A stretch of DNA of 24,832 nucleotides from DAOUMU01 sp034409055. Its GTDB lineage: Bacteria > Chloroflexota > Anaerolineae > 4572-78 > J111. The stretch's first letter is position 1. Each line of letters opens with the position of its first letter. This document shows positions 5,304-13,569 of the stretch, piece by piece. The stretch spans positions 1 to 24,832 of the forward strand of contig DAOUMU010000452.1 of assembly GCA_034409055.1 (NCBI GenBank). The letters run 5' to 3'. Made by a program: the position numbers and the translations under genes. Below the pieces are notes generated by a model. It saw only the letters and a list, made by a program, of their open reading frames with translations, had not been told where the DNA came from and did not search any database.

Positions 5304-7781
5304 GTGAATAGTAAGATTAATTTGGCAGAACATAGGGGGGTAGCTGAGCACAATCATGAGGAGACGTGTCTGGAACTCCTTAACAAGGCTGTTTCCAACG
5401 AGCCAGGCATTGTCGGCGTCGAGTTGGAACCTCAACATAGCCACTTATCGTTTAACTATAACCCAAACCTGATCTCAGAATCAAAACTTGAGCAAATAGC
5501 CGACCACATTGTACCGGCTTTCAAAGACCGTTTCGAGACATGCACCATGCGTTTAAAGCCCCGGGGGGGACGTTTCTGTGAGTCGTGTGCCCTGGTCCTG
5601 GAGAATCGATTGAGCCAGATAGCGGGCGTGCGCAAAGCCAGGGCCAGTTATACCGGCGGGGTGTTGAGTATAACTTACGATGATACGCTTATCTCGCCGG
5701 ATCAACTGATGGAAAAAGTGAAACAGTTTGGCGCCTGCGTGGTCCCCTCCAGGACGGAGTTGCCCTCGGTGGCCGAACCCGCCGAAGCGGTCCAATCTCC
5801 CTGGCAGTGGGGCTGGACCTGGCTGACCAAACAGAACTGGGAAGCCATTTTTACCGTGGTCACCCTGGTCACAATGCTCTCGGCCTGGCTGGCAGAATAT
5901 CTGGGCGTGCAACCGCTCGTATCAACCGTTCTTTACGTGATTGCCTACGTTGCCGGGGGGACGTTTGGTCTGAAAGGTGGTCTGGAATCACTCCGTGATC
6001 GGACCATTGACATAGATCTGCTGATGGTTTTGGCGGCACTTGGTGCGGCCATTATTGGCGCTCCTTTTGAAGGGGCGATGCTTCTCTTTTTGTTCTCCCT
6101 GTCTAATGTGCTACAGGATTATGCTTTAGACCGTACTCGTAACGCCATCCGGGCCTTGATGAAGTTGAGACCTGATCAGGCTCTCGTCCGGCGTGGCAGT
6201 CGATTGGTCACCTTGCCGGTTGAAAAAATCGTCATTGAAGATCGCTTTGTGGTCCGACCCGGCGACCGCATTCCGTTGGACGGGGTGGTCGTTGAGGGAG
6301 AAAGCACGGTCGATCAAGCCTCGATCACCGGCGAATCATTGCCCGTGGCCAAGTACGTCGGCGATGCCGTACTGGCCGGAACGATTAACAAAAACGGCAG
6401 CCTGGAAGCCCGGGTGACGAAATTGGCCAAAGACTCGACCATCGCCAAACTGATCAAACTGGTTGAGGAAGCGCAGAGCGAGAAGGCCCACACCCAGCGA
6501 TTCCTGGACAAAGCCGAACAATACTACGCCATAGGGGTCATTGTCTTCACCGTCTTGGTAGCGGCAATACCGATCTTTGTCCTCGGCCAGGAGTTTCAGA
6601 CAGCATTCTATCGGGCGATGACGGTTATGGTAGCTGCTTCGCCCTGTGCCCTGGTCATCAGTACGCCGGCTTCCATTCTGTCGGCCATCGGCAATGGGGC
6701 CCGCAAAGGGGTCCTTTTCAAAGGCGGTGTGTATATGGAGCAAGCGGCCGGCATCAAGGTGGTAGCTTTCGACAAGACCGGTACCCTGACCGAGGGTAAC
6801 CCTCACGTGACCGACGTCAAGGTCATTGCCGAGGATAGCCGCCTGCCTTCGTCTATATCGACCAACGAAAAATGGCAAGGTAATGAGAACGATCTACTGG
6901 CCCTGGCCGCAACCGTGGAAGCCAAATCCGAACACGTGCTGGCTCAGGCCACGGTTGAGGCGGCCAATCAGCGCAACTTAGAACTGTCGGAAGCCTTTGC
7001 TTTTCAGGCGGCCACCGGCAAAGGGGTGCGAGGCACGGTTGACGATATGGACATTCGCGTCGGCAACCTGCGCTATTTTGAGGAGTTCACCTGCCTTGGC
7101 CTGGAAGCAGCCTCGAAAGAAGTGGCACGCTTGCAAGCTGAGGGCAAAACTTCCGTGGTCGTGGCCCAAATGATTGAAGCGGGACAAACTGCCCGTTTGC
7201 TGGGGGTCATTGCCTTCGCCGACAAATTACGAGATGATGCCGCCGACGTGGTGCGCGAGTTGAAATCCCTTGGAGTAGAGCGTGTCGTCATGCTCACCGG
7301 GGACAATGAGCGCATTGCCCAGGCCATTGCCACCCGAGCCGGTGTGGATGATTACTACGCCGATCTTCTGCCCGAAGATAAGGTGCGCATTACCAAAGAA
7401 CTTCAGGCGAAATTCGGGCCAGTGGCTATGATCGGCGATGGGGTGAACGATGCACCGGCCCTGGCCAGCGCCTCGATTGGCATCGCTATGGGCGCGGCCG
7501 GAACCGACGTGGCTCTGGAAACAGCCGACGTGGTCTTGATGGCCGATGATCTGGGTAACATCCCCTACGTGATCGCCCTGAGCCGTCAAACCCGCAAAAC
7601 GCTTATCACGAATTTAGGGTTTGCCACCTTCATGATTGGTCTCATGATCATGGCCATCTTTACGGTTAGTTTGCCGCTCCCCATGGCCGTAATCGGGCAT
7701 GAAGGGGGAACGGTCCTGGTTTCGCTGAATGGTTTGAGGCTACTACTCTACAAACGCAGACGAGCCGCCGTCGGAGTTTAA
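5304..7781 (+). CDS. P1B-4 metal-efflux ATPase (PfeT/CtpD-like)
   Basis: The protein is an 825-aa P-type ATPase. Its motifs are TGES (342-345), phosphorylation motif DKTGT (D490), H544 of the HP locus (here His-Val rather than His-Pro), MLTGDN and GDGVNDAP. The metal-site signatures are SPC (446-448) in the fourth core helix and HEGGT (799-803) in the last helix. Together they define the P1B-4 subgroup, whose studied members export Fe(II) or Co(II) (PfeT, FrvA, CtpD, CoaT). An N-terminal extension of about 150 aa has HMA-like folds and C92-x2-C95. GTG at 5304 is the start, because the ATG two bases earlier runs straight into a stop and AGGAGG is 5 nt upstream. With a DtxR-type gene and operators upstream, Fe(II) export is the preferred inference. 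Confidence 0.88.
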   Translation: MNSKINLAEHRGVAEHNHEETCLELLNKAVSNEPGIVGVELEPQHSHLSFNYNPNLISESKLEQIADHIVPAFKDRFETCTMRLKPRGGRFCESCALVLENRLSQIAGVRKARASYTGGVLSITYDDTLISPDQLMEKVKQFGACVVPSRTELPSVAEPAEAVQSPWQWGWTWLTKQNWEAIFTVVTLVTMLSAWLAEYLGVQPLVSTVLYVIAYVAGGTFGLKGGLESLRDRTIDIDLLMVLAALGAAIIGAPFEGAMLLFLFSLSNVLQDYALDRTRNAIRALMKLRPDQALVRRGSRLVTLPVEKIVIEDRFVVRPGDRIPLDGVVVEGESTVDQASITGESLPVAKYVGDAVLAGTINKNGSLEARVTKLAKDSTIAKLIKLVEEAQSEKAHTQRFLDKAEQYYAIGVIVFTVLVAAIPIFVLGQEFQTAFYRAMTVMVAASPCALVISTPASILSAIGNGARKGVLFKGGVYMEQAAGIKVVAFDKTGTLTEGNPHVTDVKVIAEDSRLPSSISTNEKWQGNENDLLALAATVEAKSEHVLAQATVEAANQRNLELSEAFAFQAATGKGVRGTVDDMDIRVGNLRYFEEFTCLGLEAASKEVARLQAEGKTSVVVAQMIEAGQTARLLGVIAFADKLRDDAADVVRELKSLGVERVVMLTGDNERIAQAIATRAGVDDYYADLLPEDKVRITKELQAKFGPVAMIGDGVNDAPALASASIGIAMGAAGTDVALETADVVLMADDLGNIPYVIALSRQTRKTLITNLGFATFMIGLMIMAIFTVSLPLPMAVIGHEGGTVLVSLNGLRLLLYKRRRAAVGV

Positions 7782-7788
7782 GGCGTTC

Positions 7789-10700
7789 TCATCGCCGTTC
7801 CACCACCCGGTAGGCTTCCAACTCGACGCCTACTTTCTTTTTGGTATAGCCCACATCCAGGGGCTCGGTCACAAAGGCATCACCAATCAGGTCGAGGGTG
7901 GGACGGTCTATGTAGATCTCACTTTCGGTGCGTCCCTTAATAGCCATTTTGCTCAGTTTGCTGGACATATTGACCGCCGGACCGACCATGGTCGCTTCTG
8001 GGCCGACCGTGCCGGTTTTGACCTTACCGGTACTAATCCCAATGCCCATCCCGGTTTGGGCGAATTTAGCGTTTTCGCGTTTCCATTCGTCGCGGAGGAT
8101 GAAATATGCCTCACGCATTTTGAGGGCAGCCAGTAGAGCCGAGTGAGCAGCAGTAGCCTGATCATCACCATACTGATCAGGGAAGTTGCCAAAGACCCCC
8201 ATGACGCTATCGCCCAGGCTTTTGTCCATCGCCCCTCCCGCCTGGACAATCAACCTGGACATACGCAGCAGGTATTCATCTAAATAAGCTACCATCAATT
8301 CCGGACCAATCGAGTTGGTCAGATAGGTTGAGCCATGAATGTCCCCCATTAGCACGGTCACTTGATTCTGACGGGTCAACTCGGCAATGTAACCGGGATC
8401 GTAGTAGCGATTCAGGTCAACCCGGCGGCCAATCTGGCGGTCGCGCAGCAGGCGGAAGCTGGAAGTTTCGGCCAGTCGGTGGGCAATAGCCGGATATCTT
8501 TTGACCACAATGTCAAAATCTTCACGGCTAATGGCCAGTAGGCGCGTGGGCTTAACCACCCGGATCGTGGCCGTGCGTGGGACGGCTCGCAATAGAGCAA
8601 TCTCGCCGAAAAAGTTGCCCGGCCCCAGGCGATTGATGATCCCGGCCGGTTGATCCCCTATATCTGGAGCCAGCACTTCTACCTCGCCCACTTCAATCAC
8701 GTAGAAGGTATCGCCCATTTCTCCCATGTGAAACACAATCTGGCCCGGTTCAAATTCGACCACCTTAATACGATTGGCCAGCAGCACACTCTGTTCCAGC
8801 GTCATCTTGCTCAAAATGGGAATGTTTTCCAGGACACGTACTACCCCGGTAGCCAGGGCTTTCTCCAGAATATCAAGCTGAGTTTTGGCTTCGGGGTAAT
8901 CGGGTTTGAGTTTCAAGGCGGTACGGAAGGACTCGCGGGCAGCTTCGTAATCACGCAGAGTTTTTTGGACCGTGCCCAGGTTGTAAAAGTGGTGAGCGTT
9001 AGCCGGTTCAAGCTGGGTGGTCGCCCTGAAGATCGTCAAGGCTTCCACATATTCACCCTGGTCGTGATAAGTCAGGCCAAGCTGGTTATAAGCGTCTACA
9101 AAGTTGGAACGGAGCCGAATGGCCTCTTCAAGATGCACAATTGCCCGTTCATACTGATTCACCTGGCGATAGAGCGAGCCCAGTTCGTATTGGACCTCGG
9201 CCGATCCGGGATCTGCTTCGGTGGCCATATGTAAGTAAGTCAGTGCTTCGGGGTAGCGACCCAACAGGCGGCAGGCCAGGCCCACACTAAACAGCAGGGC
9301 AAAGTGTTGCCGGGCAGGCAGACGACGTTCGAGACGTTTGAGAGCCTGGGTGATATCTTCGCCCGAATTAGCCAGACATTGGGCCCCCAGCCAGATGCGG
9401 GCGTAATCATTCTCGAGGCCCAATATTTTTGAATAAAGGGCCGCACTGTCGTGGGCAATGCCGTAAAGCAGAATGGTTGTGCCCTGCCAACGACGACGGG
9501 CTTCAGTGGTGTGCAGGTGTGGCTCAATGTCGTGGCCTTGCTCCCGTTGGGCCAGGGCGGCGAAAAATTCCTGGTAAGTATGGTGGGCAAATTCTACCCA
9601 GGCCCGGTTGTCGGAGTAGCGAATCAGGCCGCTGTGTTTGATTTCTTCATGAACGTTCTCGGGAGTGATATTTTGTAGCTCGACCCGTTCACCGGGCGTG
9701 GCTCCTTCACGGTATAGGTGGAGTTCCTTGGAGATGACATCCATCCACCGAGTCTGGGGAAAGGCCCAGGCTTCTTCCTCTTGTATGGCCAATCCCAAAC
9801 TGGCCAGCGTACTCTTGCGTAAAATTAGGGGCACTTGAGACTTGGAGCGACCAAAAATTTTCCACCACTCGCTATCGGTTCGTTCCAATAGATTATCGGT
9901 GAATACTTCAAAGAGGACGCCACGATTCTTGGGCAGGGTCTCCTCACTGTTTTTGGCAATTTGGGCAAACATATACAGAGCCAGGGGAGTTTGAGCCAGT
10001 TCTTCCAGTTGCGGGTCGCTGCAAATTTCTTTGGCCACTTTACGACCTTGTCCGGCCCGCAAATAGTTTACCAAAAAGGGTTCGATGTCTTCACTGGCTA
10101 AGCGCTGCAGAATAGCCGTGCGAAAACCTTGCAAAGGGGCATAATCTTGAACCCGACAGGACAGAATGAAACGATGCTGCCTATAACTTTGGATAAAGCG
10201 GTTTAACTCTGGACGGGTTCTGTCTTGAAACGGCATTTCGTTGAGGCCATCCAGCAAAAACAAAATAGAATGGATGGAGGTATCATCCGGACTTTCACCG
10301 TTAAGCAGACCAACAATGTCAGCTTCTGTGCCAAACTCATAAATTTCATAACGGTGGAGTGAGTCCAGGATAAGGCTCTCCATTGTTTTACCGGGAGTGA
10401 GGGCGTTAAGTTTAATAAAGATGGGTAAGACGATCGACTCTTGAGAGGTGTTTAGCAAATGTTCAGCCTGATCTGCTGTACCCAGCATCAAACGGCGCAA
10501 GACAGTCGTTTTACCTGCCCCTGCCTCTCCCAGAATAACGGCCCGGTGGTCGTGAGCAATCAAGTCTCGCACATCGATGGGGATTTGTTCGATCAGGCTG
10601 GCCCCCTCCATAGCAAAGCGCCGGAGGGGGGAGACCGGATCCTGGGTGCGAGCTTCCAGGCGACGTTGAGCAATTTCGGTCAAAATTTTGAGAACGGCCG

Positions 10701-11700
10701 GGGCTTTATCGTTGAGTAACGTGAAGGTGCGGTGGTTAAGAACAACAAATTTGGACGGCCTGGTGGTGCAAATGGTAGCGGTCCGGGGCACTCTTTCAAT
10801 CAGGGCAATCTCACCAAAAAAGTCCCCTTTGCCCAGTTTAGAAACCACAATGTTGTTACCCAGAGCATCGGGAACCAAAACTTCCACCTCACCCTTGACA
10901 ATGATGTAACATTTGTCGCCCCGGTCGCCCCGCCTAAAAATAGTTTGGTTGGCCTCAAACGTTTCAACGTCAGAGTCGGAGAGTAGACGGGCCAGTTGAC
11001 GCAACTCGACTTTGGTCAAGGTATGGCGGGGCTGAAAAGGGTTGATAGTTTCCGAGGACCGTTTGGCTTTAAGGGGCAAATACAAATCTTTCCAGATGGC
11101 GTAGTCGGGGTCTTCAATGATACGGCGTAGATAGCGATGGATAGGAGGTAGGTTGTCATAAAGGTCAATCGACTCGGCCGTTTCTGGACGCGTGTCAGCA
11201 GTTGGTTGACGGGCTGAGAAGCTAAAGAAATGCTCTTTCCAATTCCAAAAATCAGGAGCCTGGTGGGCCAGTTGGGTAACAAAAGTAGATGTACCCCAGA
11301 TGACAATAGGCTGACCTATTATGGCCAGTCTATTTCTCAAGGAGTTCAGCAGACTAATAAATTGCGTGCGCTGCTCGTCGTTAAATTTTTCAGTGCCGTA
11401 AACGAAGATAACAATCGATTGATATTTGCGGTTCAGGTCTTTAAAGCGAGAATGACCGGTCAATTCGGTCAAACTGCGAACCAGGTTGGTGTCTTTAACA
11501 CTAATTTCATAGTTAAAGACGTAGATGCCCTCAGCTTCCAGGCGGCGCCGGAAATAATCAATCAACCGGGGTCGCAGATCAAGCTTATCACACTCGGCTA
11601 TGGCCACCCCCCCCGAATGACTCATACGGAGCATAGCTAGTAGGATGTGGATTTCGTCTGGAAAACGGGAGGCAAATTCGTCACGCTCTGGGGGGATCAT
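7789..11700 (-). CDS. cNMP-NACHT-TPR-cNMP-cyclase signalling protein
   Basis: The protein is 1303 aa. An uncharacterised N-terminal domain (about 1-165) is followed by a first cNMP-binding domain (about 235-345) with phosphate-binding cassette FGEIAL (295-300) and Arg306. Next comes a NACHT-type STAND NTPase (about 385-700) with Walker A GEAGAGKT (391-398), Walker B ending at D484 and the C-terminal HHTYQEFFAAL motif. TPRs follow (about 805-945), then a second cNMP domain (about 965-1085) with FGEIAL (1031-1036) and Arg1042. A class III nucleotide cyclase ends the chain (about 1112-1300) with metal Asp D1120 and D1164, purine Lys K1160 and Thr1237 (class IIIb pattern). The transition-state Asn1244 is kept but the expected Arg is Lys1248. 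The ATG has SD AGGAG. The stop is 7 bp from the convergent ATPase stop. The likely role is a regulated signal or conflict switch that both senses and makes a cyclic nucleotide. This is inference. Confidence 0.87.
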   Translation of the reverse strand: MIPPERDEFASRFPDEIHILLAMLRMSHSGGVAIAECDKLDLRPRLIDYFRRRLEAEGIYVFNYEISVKDTNLVRSLTELTGHSRFKDLNRKYQSIVIFVYGTEKFNDEQRTQFISLLNSLRNRLAIIGQPIVIWGTSTFVTQLAHQAPDFWNWKEHFFSFSARQPTADTRPETAESIDLYDNLPPIHRYLRRIIEDPDYAIWKDLYLPLKAKRSSETINPFQPRHTLTKVELRQLARLLSDSDVETFEANQTIFRRGDRGDKCYIIVKGEVEVLVPDALGNNIVVSKLGKGDFFGEIALIERVPRTATICTTRPSKFVVLNHRTFTLLNDKAPAVLKILTEIAQRRLEARTQDPVSPLRRFAMEGASLIEQIPIDVRDLIAHDHRAVILGEAGAGKTTVLRRLMLGTADQAEHLLNTSQESIVLPIFIKLNALTPGKTMESLILDSLHRYEIYEFGTEADIVGLLNGESPDDTSIHSILFLLDGLNEMPFQDRTRPELNRFIQSYRQHRFILSCRVQDYAPLQGFRTAILQRLASEDIEPFLVNYLRAGQGRKVAKEICSDPQLEELAQTPLALYMFAQIAKNSEETLPKNRGVLFEVFTDNLLERTDSEWWKIFGRSKSQVPLILRKSTLASLGLAIQEEEAWAFPQTRWMDVISKELHLYREGATPGERVELQNITPENVHEEIKHSGLIRYSDNRAWVEFAHHTYQEFFAALAQREQGHDIEPHLHTTEARRRWQGTTILLYGIAHDSAALYSKILGLENDYARIWLGAQCLANSGEDITQALKRLERRLPARQHFALLFSVGLACRLLGRYPEALTYLHMATEADPGSAEVQYELGSLYRQVNQYERAIVHLEEAIRLRSNFVDAYNQLGLTYHDQGEYVEALTIFRATTQLEPANAHHFYNLGTVQKTLRDYEAARESFRTALKLKPDYPEAKTQLDILEKALATGVVRVLENIPILSKMTLEQSVLLANRIKVVEFEPGQIVFHMGEMGDTFYVIEVGEVEVLAPDIGDQPAGIINRLGPGNFFGEIALLRAVPRTATIRVVKPTRLLAISREDFDIVVKRYPAIAHRLAETSSFRLLRDRQIGRRVDLNRYYDPGYIAELTRQNQVTVLMGDIHGSTYLTNSIGPELMVAYLDEYLLRMSRLIVQAGGAMDKSLGDSVMGVFGNFPDQYGDDQATAAHSALLAALKMREAYFILRDEWKRENAKFAQTGMGIGISTGKVKTGTVGPEATMVGPAVNMSSKLSKMAIKGRTESEIYIDRPTLDLIGDAFVTEPLDVGYTKKKVGVELEAYRVVERR

Positions 11701-11708
11701 ACCATCTC

Positions 11709-11889
11709 CTGGTTAGTTTCTGTAAAAGGTAGCAAGGGCATCGCTATGCCTGCCGTAGACGCATAGGGATGTGTCTACTACAAGGTTTCGCAACAAGAAC
11801 TGGTTAGTTTCTGCTGTAAAAGGTAGCAAGGGCATCCCTATGCCCGCCGTAGACGCATGCTCATGCGTCTACTACAGGGTTTCGCAAAG
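11709..11889. repeat. Tandem duplication of a ~91-bp hairpin repeat
   Basis: Two copies start at 11709 and 11800 with CTGGTTAGTTTCTG. Both continue through GGTAGCAAGGGCATC, CCGTAGACGCAT and the segment ending GTTTCGCAA. Copy 2 holds a perfect 11-bp inverted repeat GTAGACGCATG (11849-11859) / CATGCGTCTAC (11862-11872). Copy 1 has a mutated version of it. The array lies between the promoter and start codon of the NACHT-cyclase gene. Confidence 0.75.
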
Positions 11890-11898
11890 CGTTTTAAA

Positions 11899-11927
11899 AT
11901 TATAACTCCTCCCCAGAGGCATGTCAA
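11899..11927 (-). promoter_or_regulatory. Consensus promoter of the NACHT-cyclase gene
   Basis: On the minus strand TTGACA (complement of 11922-11927), a 17-bp spacer and TATAAT (complement of 11899-11904) match the sigma-70 consensus fully. The start site would be near 11892, giving a leader of about 190 nt that contains the whole duplicated repeat. Confidence 0.7.
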
Positions 11928-11956
11928 TGCTAACCTTAAAAAAAATTAAATCGCTA

Positions 11957-11985
11957 TTGACAATGCTGTTGGCTTGTGTTATTAT
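11957..11985 (+). promoter_or_regulatory. Promoter of tRNA-Lys
   Basis: TTGACA (11957-11962), a 17-bp spacer and TATTAT (11980-11985) are followed at +1 distance by the tRNA 5' end. It is divergent from the NACHT-cyclase promoter, with 29 bp between the two -35 boxes. Confidence 0.7.
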
Positions 11986-11993
11986 CTCCTTTT

Positions 11994-12066
11994 GAGCCGT
12001 TAGCTCAGCCGGTAGAGCAACTGCCTTTTAAGCAGTGGGTCGTGGGTTCGAGTCCCACACGGCTCA
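11994..12066 (+). tRNA. tRNA-Lys (anticodon UUU)
   Basis: The gene is 73 nt with acceptor stem GAGCCGT/ACGGCTC and discriminator A (12066). The D-arm GCTC...GAGC, anticodon arm ACTGC-CTTTTAA-GCAGT (anticodon TTT) and T-arm GTGGG-TTCGAGT-CCCAC are all present. The terminal CCA is not encoded, so it must be added after transcription. Confidence 0.96.
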
Positions 12067-12117
12067 TTATTTAATAGGGAGTTGTTAGAGATTTATTGAA
12101 TTAAGGATTGAAGAAGG

Positions 12118-12459
12118 ATGTATTCTCGTTGTGAAATTTTGTTTCCCCATTCCCGTGTCAGTGGTTTGAGAAAGCTTAAGGGCGAGGAATGGCGAAAATT
12201 GACCGAGCGAATCGCGCTTTTGCCTGAAACCCATGAAGATGCTTTAGCCTTTTCCCATATGATGATCAAGCTGTGTGATTGTCTTAATTGTGATCTAAGT
12301 AGCTATAAGGCTGCTTTGGGTTGTTCAGCTTGCTCCCAACGAACCATCAATGCCCTGCGCGATACCGATCAAGAATTACTGAAACGATTTGAAGAATCTC
12401 GAAAAGAAGTGATCCTTTATCTGGATCAGATTGGTGCAAGGGCGGAGAAAGCGGCCTAA
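12118..12459 (+). CDS. Small cysteine-rich protein of unknown function
   Basis: The protein is 113 aa. A cysteine cluster at C53, C55, C58, C69 and C72 (C-x-C-x2-C-x10-C-x2-C) sits between helical segments and suggests a bound metal or a redox-active fold. No catalytic family is recognised. An AAGGA lies 10 nt before the ATG, a slightly long spacing. It starts 51 nt after tRNA-Lys and ends ahead of a clear terminator, so it is probably one short unit, possibly sharing transcription with the tRNA. The composition and sensible termination argue that it is a real gene. Confidence 0.7.
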   Translation: MYSRCEILFPHSRVSGLRKLKGEEWRKLTERIALLPETHEDALAFSHMMIKLCDCLNCDLSSYKAALGCSACSQRTINALRDTDQELLKRFEESRKEVILYLDQIGARAEKAA

Positions 12460-12478
12460 ACTTGCCAAAAAATCTTAG

Positions 12479-12514
12479 AAGCGGGCATCCTTGATTAGGT
12501 TGTCCGCTTTTTTT
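12479..12514 (+). terminator. Rho-independent terminator
   Basis: AAGCGGGCA (12479-12487) pairs with TGTCCGCTT (12501-12509), with one G-U pair, and the arm runs into seven consecutive T (12508-12514). It ends the unit of the cysteine-rich gene and precedes the membrane-protein gene. Confidence 0.85.
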
Positions 12515-12534
12515 GTGGTGGGGGGAGGTGTCTC

Positions 12535-13569
12535 ATGAATCATCTTGATCTGTTAAAACGAGCTTTTCATATCACCTGGCGTTATCGGCCTTTGTGGCTT
12601 TTTGGTTTTCTCCTGGCTTTATGTGGTGGTGGAGGTGGGGGTGGTAGCGGTGGAAACTTTAACTTCCCTGGTGGCGGCGGCGACGAATTCGGTGACTTTG
12701 GTGATTTACCGGACATACCGTCTATTGATCCCAACACGATCATTGCCGTCGTGGTTGGGCTGTTTTGCCTGATCATTTTGCTAATCGTGCTGGGTGTGGT
12801 CGTACGCATGGTGACTCGCACGGCCTTGATTGGTATGGTCCGTCAGATTGAGGAAATCGAAGCCGTAACCGTGGCTGAAGGTTGGCGATTAGGTTGGTCC
12901 AGCGAAGCCTGGCGACTCTTTTTCCTCAGTCTGATTATTGGTATCCCCCTGACAATTTTGACCATCTTCCTGTTGCTGATAGCCTTTTCGCCTTTATTAC
13001 TGTTGATCACCGGGGAGACAGTCTGGATAGCCAGTGGCATCGCTCTCACCATTCTGGCCGTTTTATTTGTCTTTTTGATCCTGCTCTTGATCCATGGGGT
13101 GATTACGCCTCTTCAGGAATTGGCCTGGCGGCGAACCGTGCTAGACAATCGCAGTGTGGTTGACAGCCTGCGCGATGTCTTCGGCCTGATCAAGCATCGT
13201 TTTAAAGATGTGGTCATTGTCTGGCTGCTGATGGTGGGCATCGGTCTTGGCTGGGGATTTGTGGCCCTGTTGGTCGTTTTGCCGGTATCCCTCATCATCG
13301 CCGTGGTGGTCGGTGGGATTCCGGCCGGACTGGTCTATCTGTTCTCACGTTCAGGCATCGGTGCGGCTGTGGCCGGGATTCCCCTGGCCTTGTTGGCCCT
13401 GATCTTGGTCAGTAGTTTTGCGACCGGTTTATATCTCATCTACAGATCTAGCGTATGGACGCTGACCTATCTTCAAATCCGGGAAGCAGGAGATGAGGAT
13501 CAGGAAGCGCCAGAGACACCGGTTCCTGCTCCCCCACCTTTGACACCTGACTCCCAGTTGGAAACATGA
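12535..13569 (+). CDS. Polytopic membrane protein with glycine-rich loop
   Basis: The protein is 344 aa and family membership is not recognised with confidence. After a first hydrophobic segment (about 18-30) comes a Gly-rich stretch (about 31-50). An acidic/Pro loop and several long hydrophobic helices follow (about 68-90, 127-152, 160-185, 222-260 and 275-305). The tail is Pro- and acid-rich. The layout, with amphipathic segments such as WRLGWSSEAWRLF between helix pairs, resembles bacterial integral-membrane proteins of unknown function with repeated two-helix units. GGGGAGG precedes the ATG. Its stop overlaps the mevalonate kinase start (ATGA), so the two are translationally coupled, though no functional link is evident. 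Confidence 0.75.
   Translation: MNHLDLLKRAFHITWRYRPLWLFGFLLALCGGGGGGGSGGNFNFPGGGGDEFGDFGDLPDIPSIDPNTIIAVVVGLFCLIILLIVLGVVVRMVTRTALIGMVRQIEEIEAVTVAEGWRLGWSSEAWRLFFLSLIIGIPLTILTIFLLLIAFSPLLLLITGETVWIASGIALTILAVLFVFLILLLIHGVITPLQELAWRRTVLDNRSVVDSLRDVFGLIKHRFKDVVIVWLLMVGIGLGWGFVALLVVLPVSLIIAVVVGGIPAGLVYLFSRSGIGAAVAGIPLALLALILVSSFATGLYLIYRSSVWTLTYLQIREAGDEDQEAPETPVPAPPPLTPDSQLET

Noticed and set aside
6336..6878. 180-codon minus-strand frame inside the efflux ATPase gene
   Set aside because: It is antisense to conserved ATPase motifs, including SPC and DKTGT; a shadow of GC-rich coding sequence.
8650..9234. 194-codon plus-strand frame inside the NACHT-cyclase gene
   Set aside because: It is antisense to the second cNMP domain and TPRs and has no ribosome site or recognisable family.
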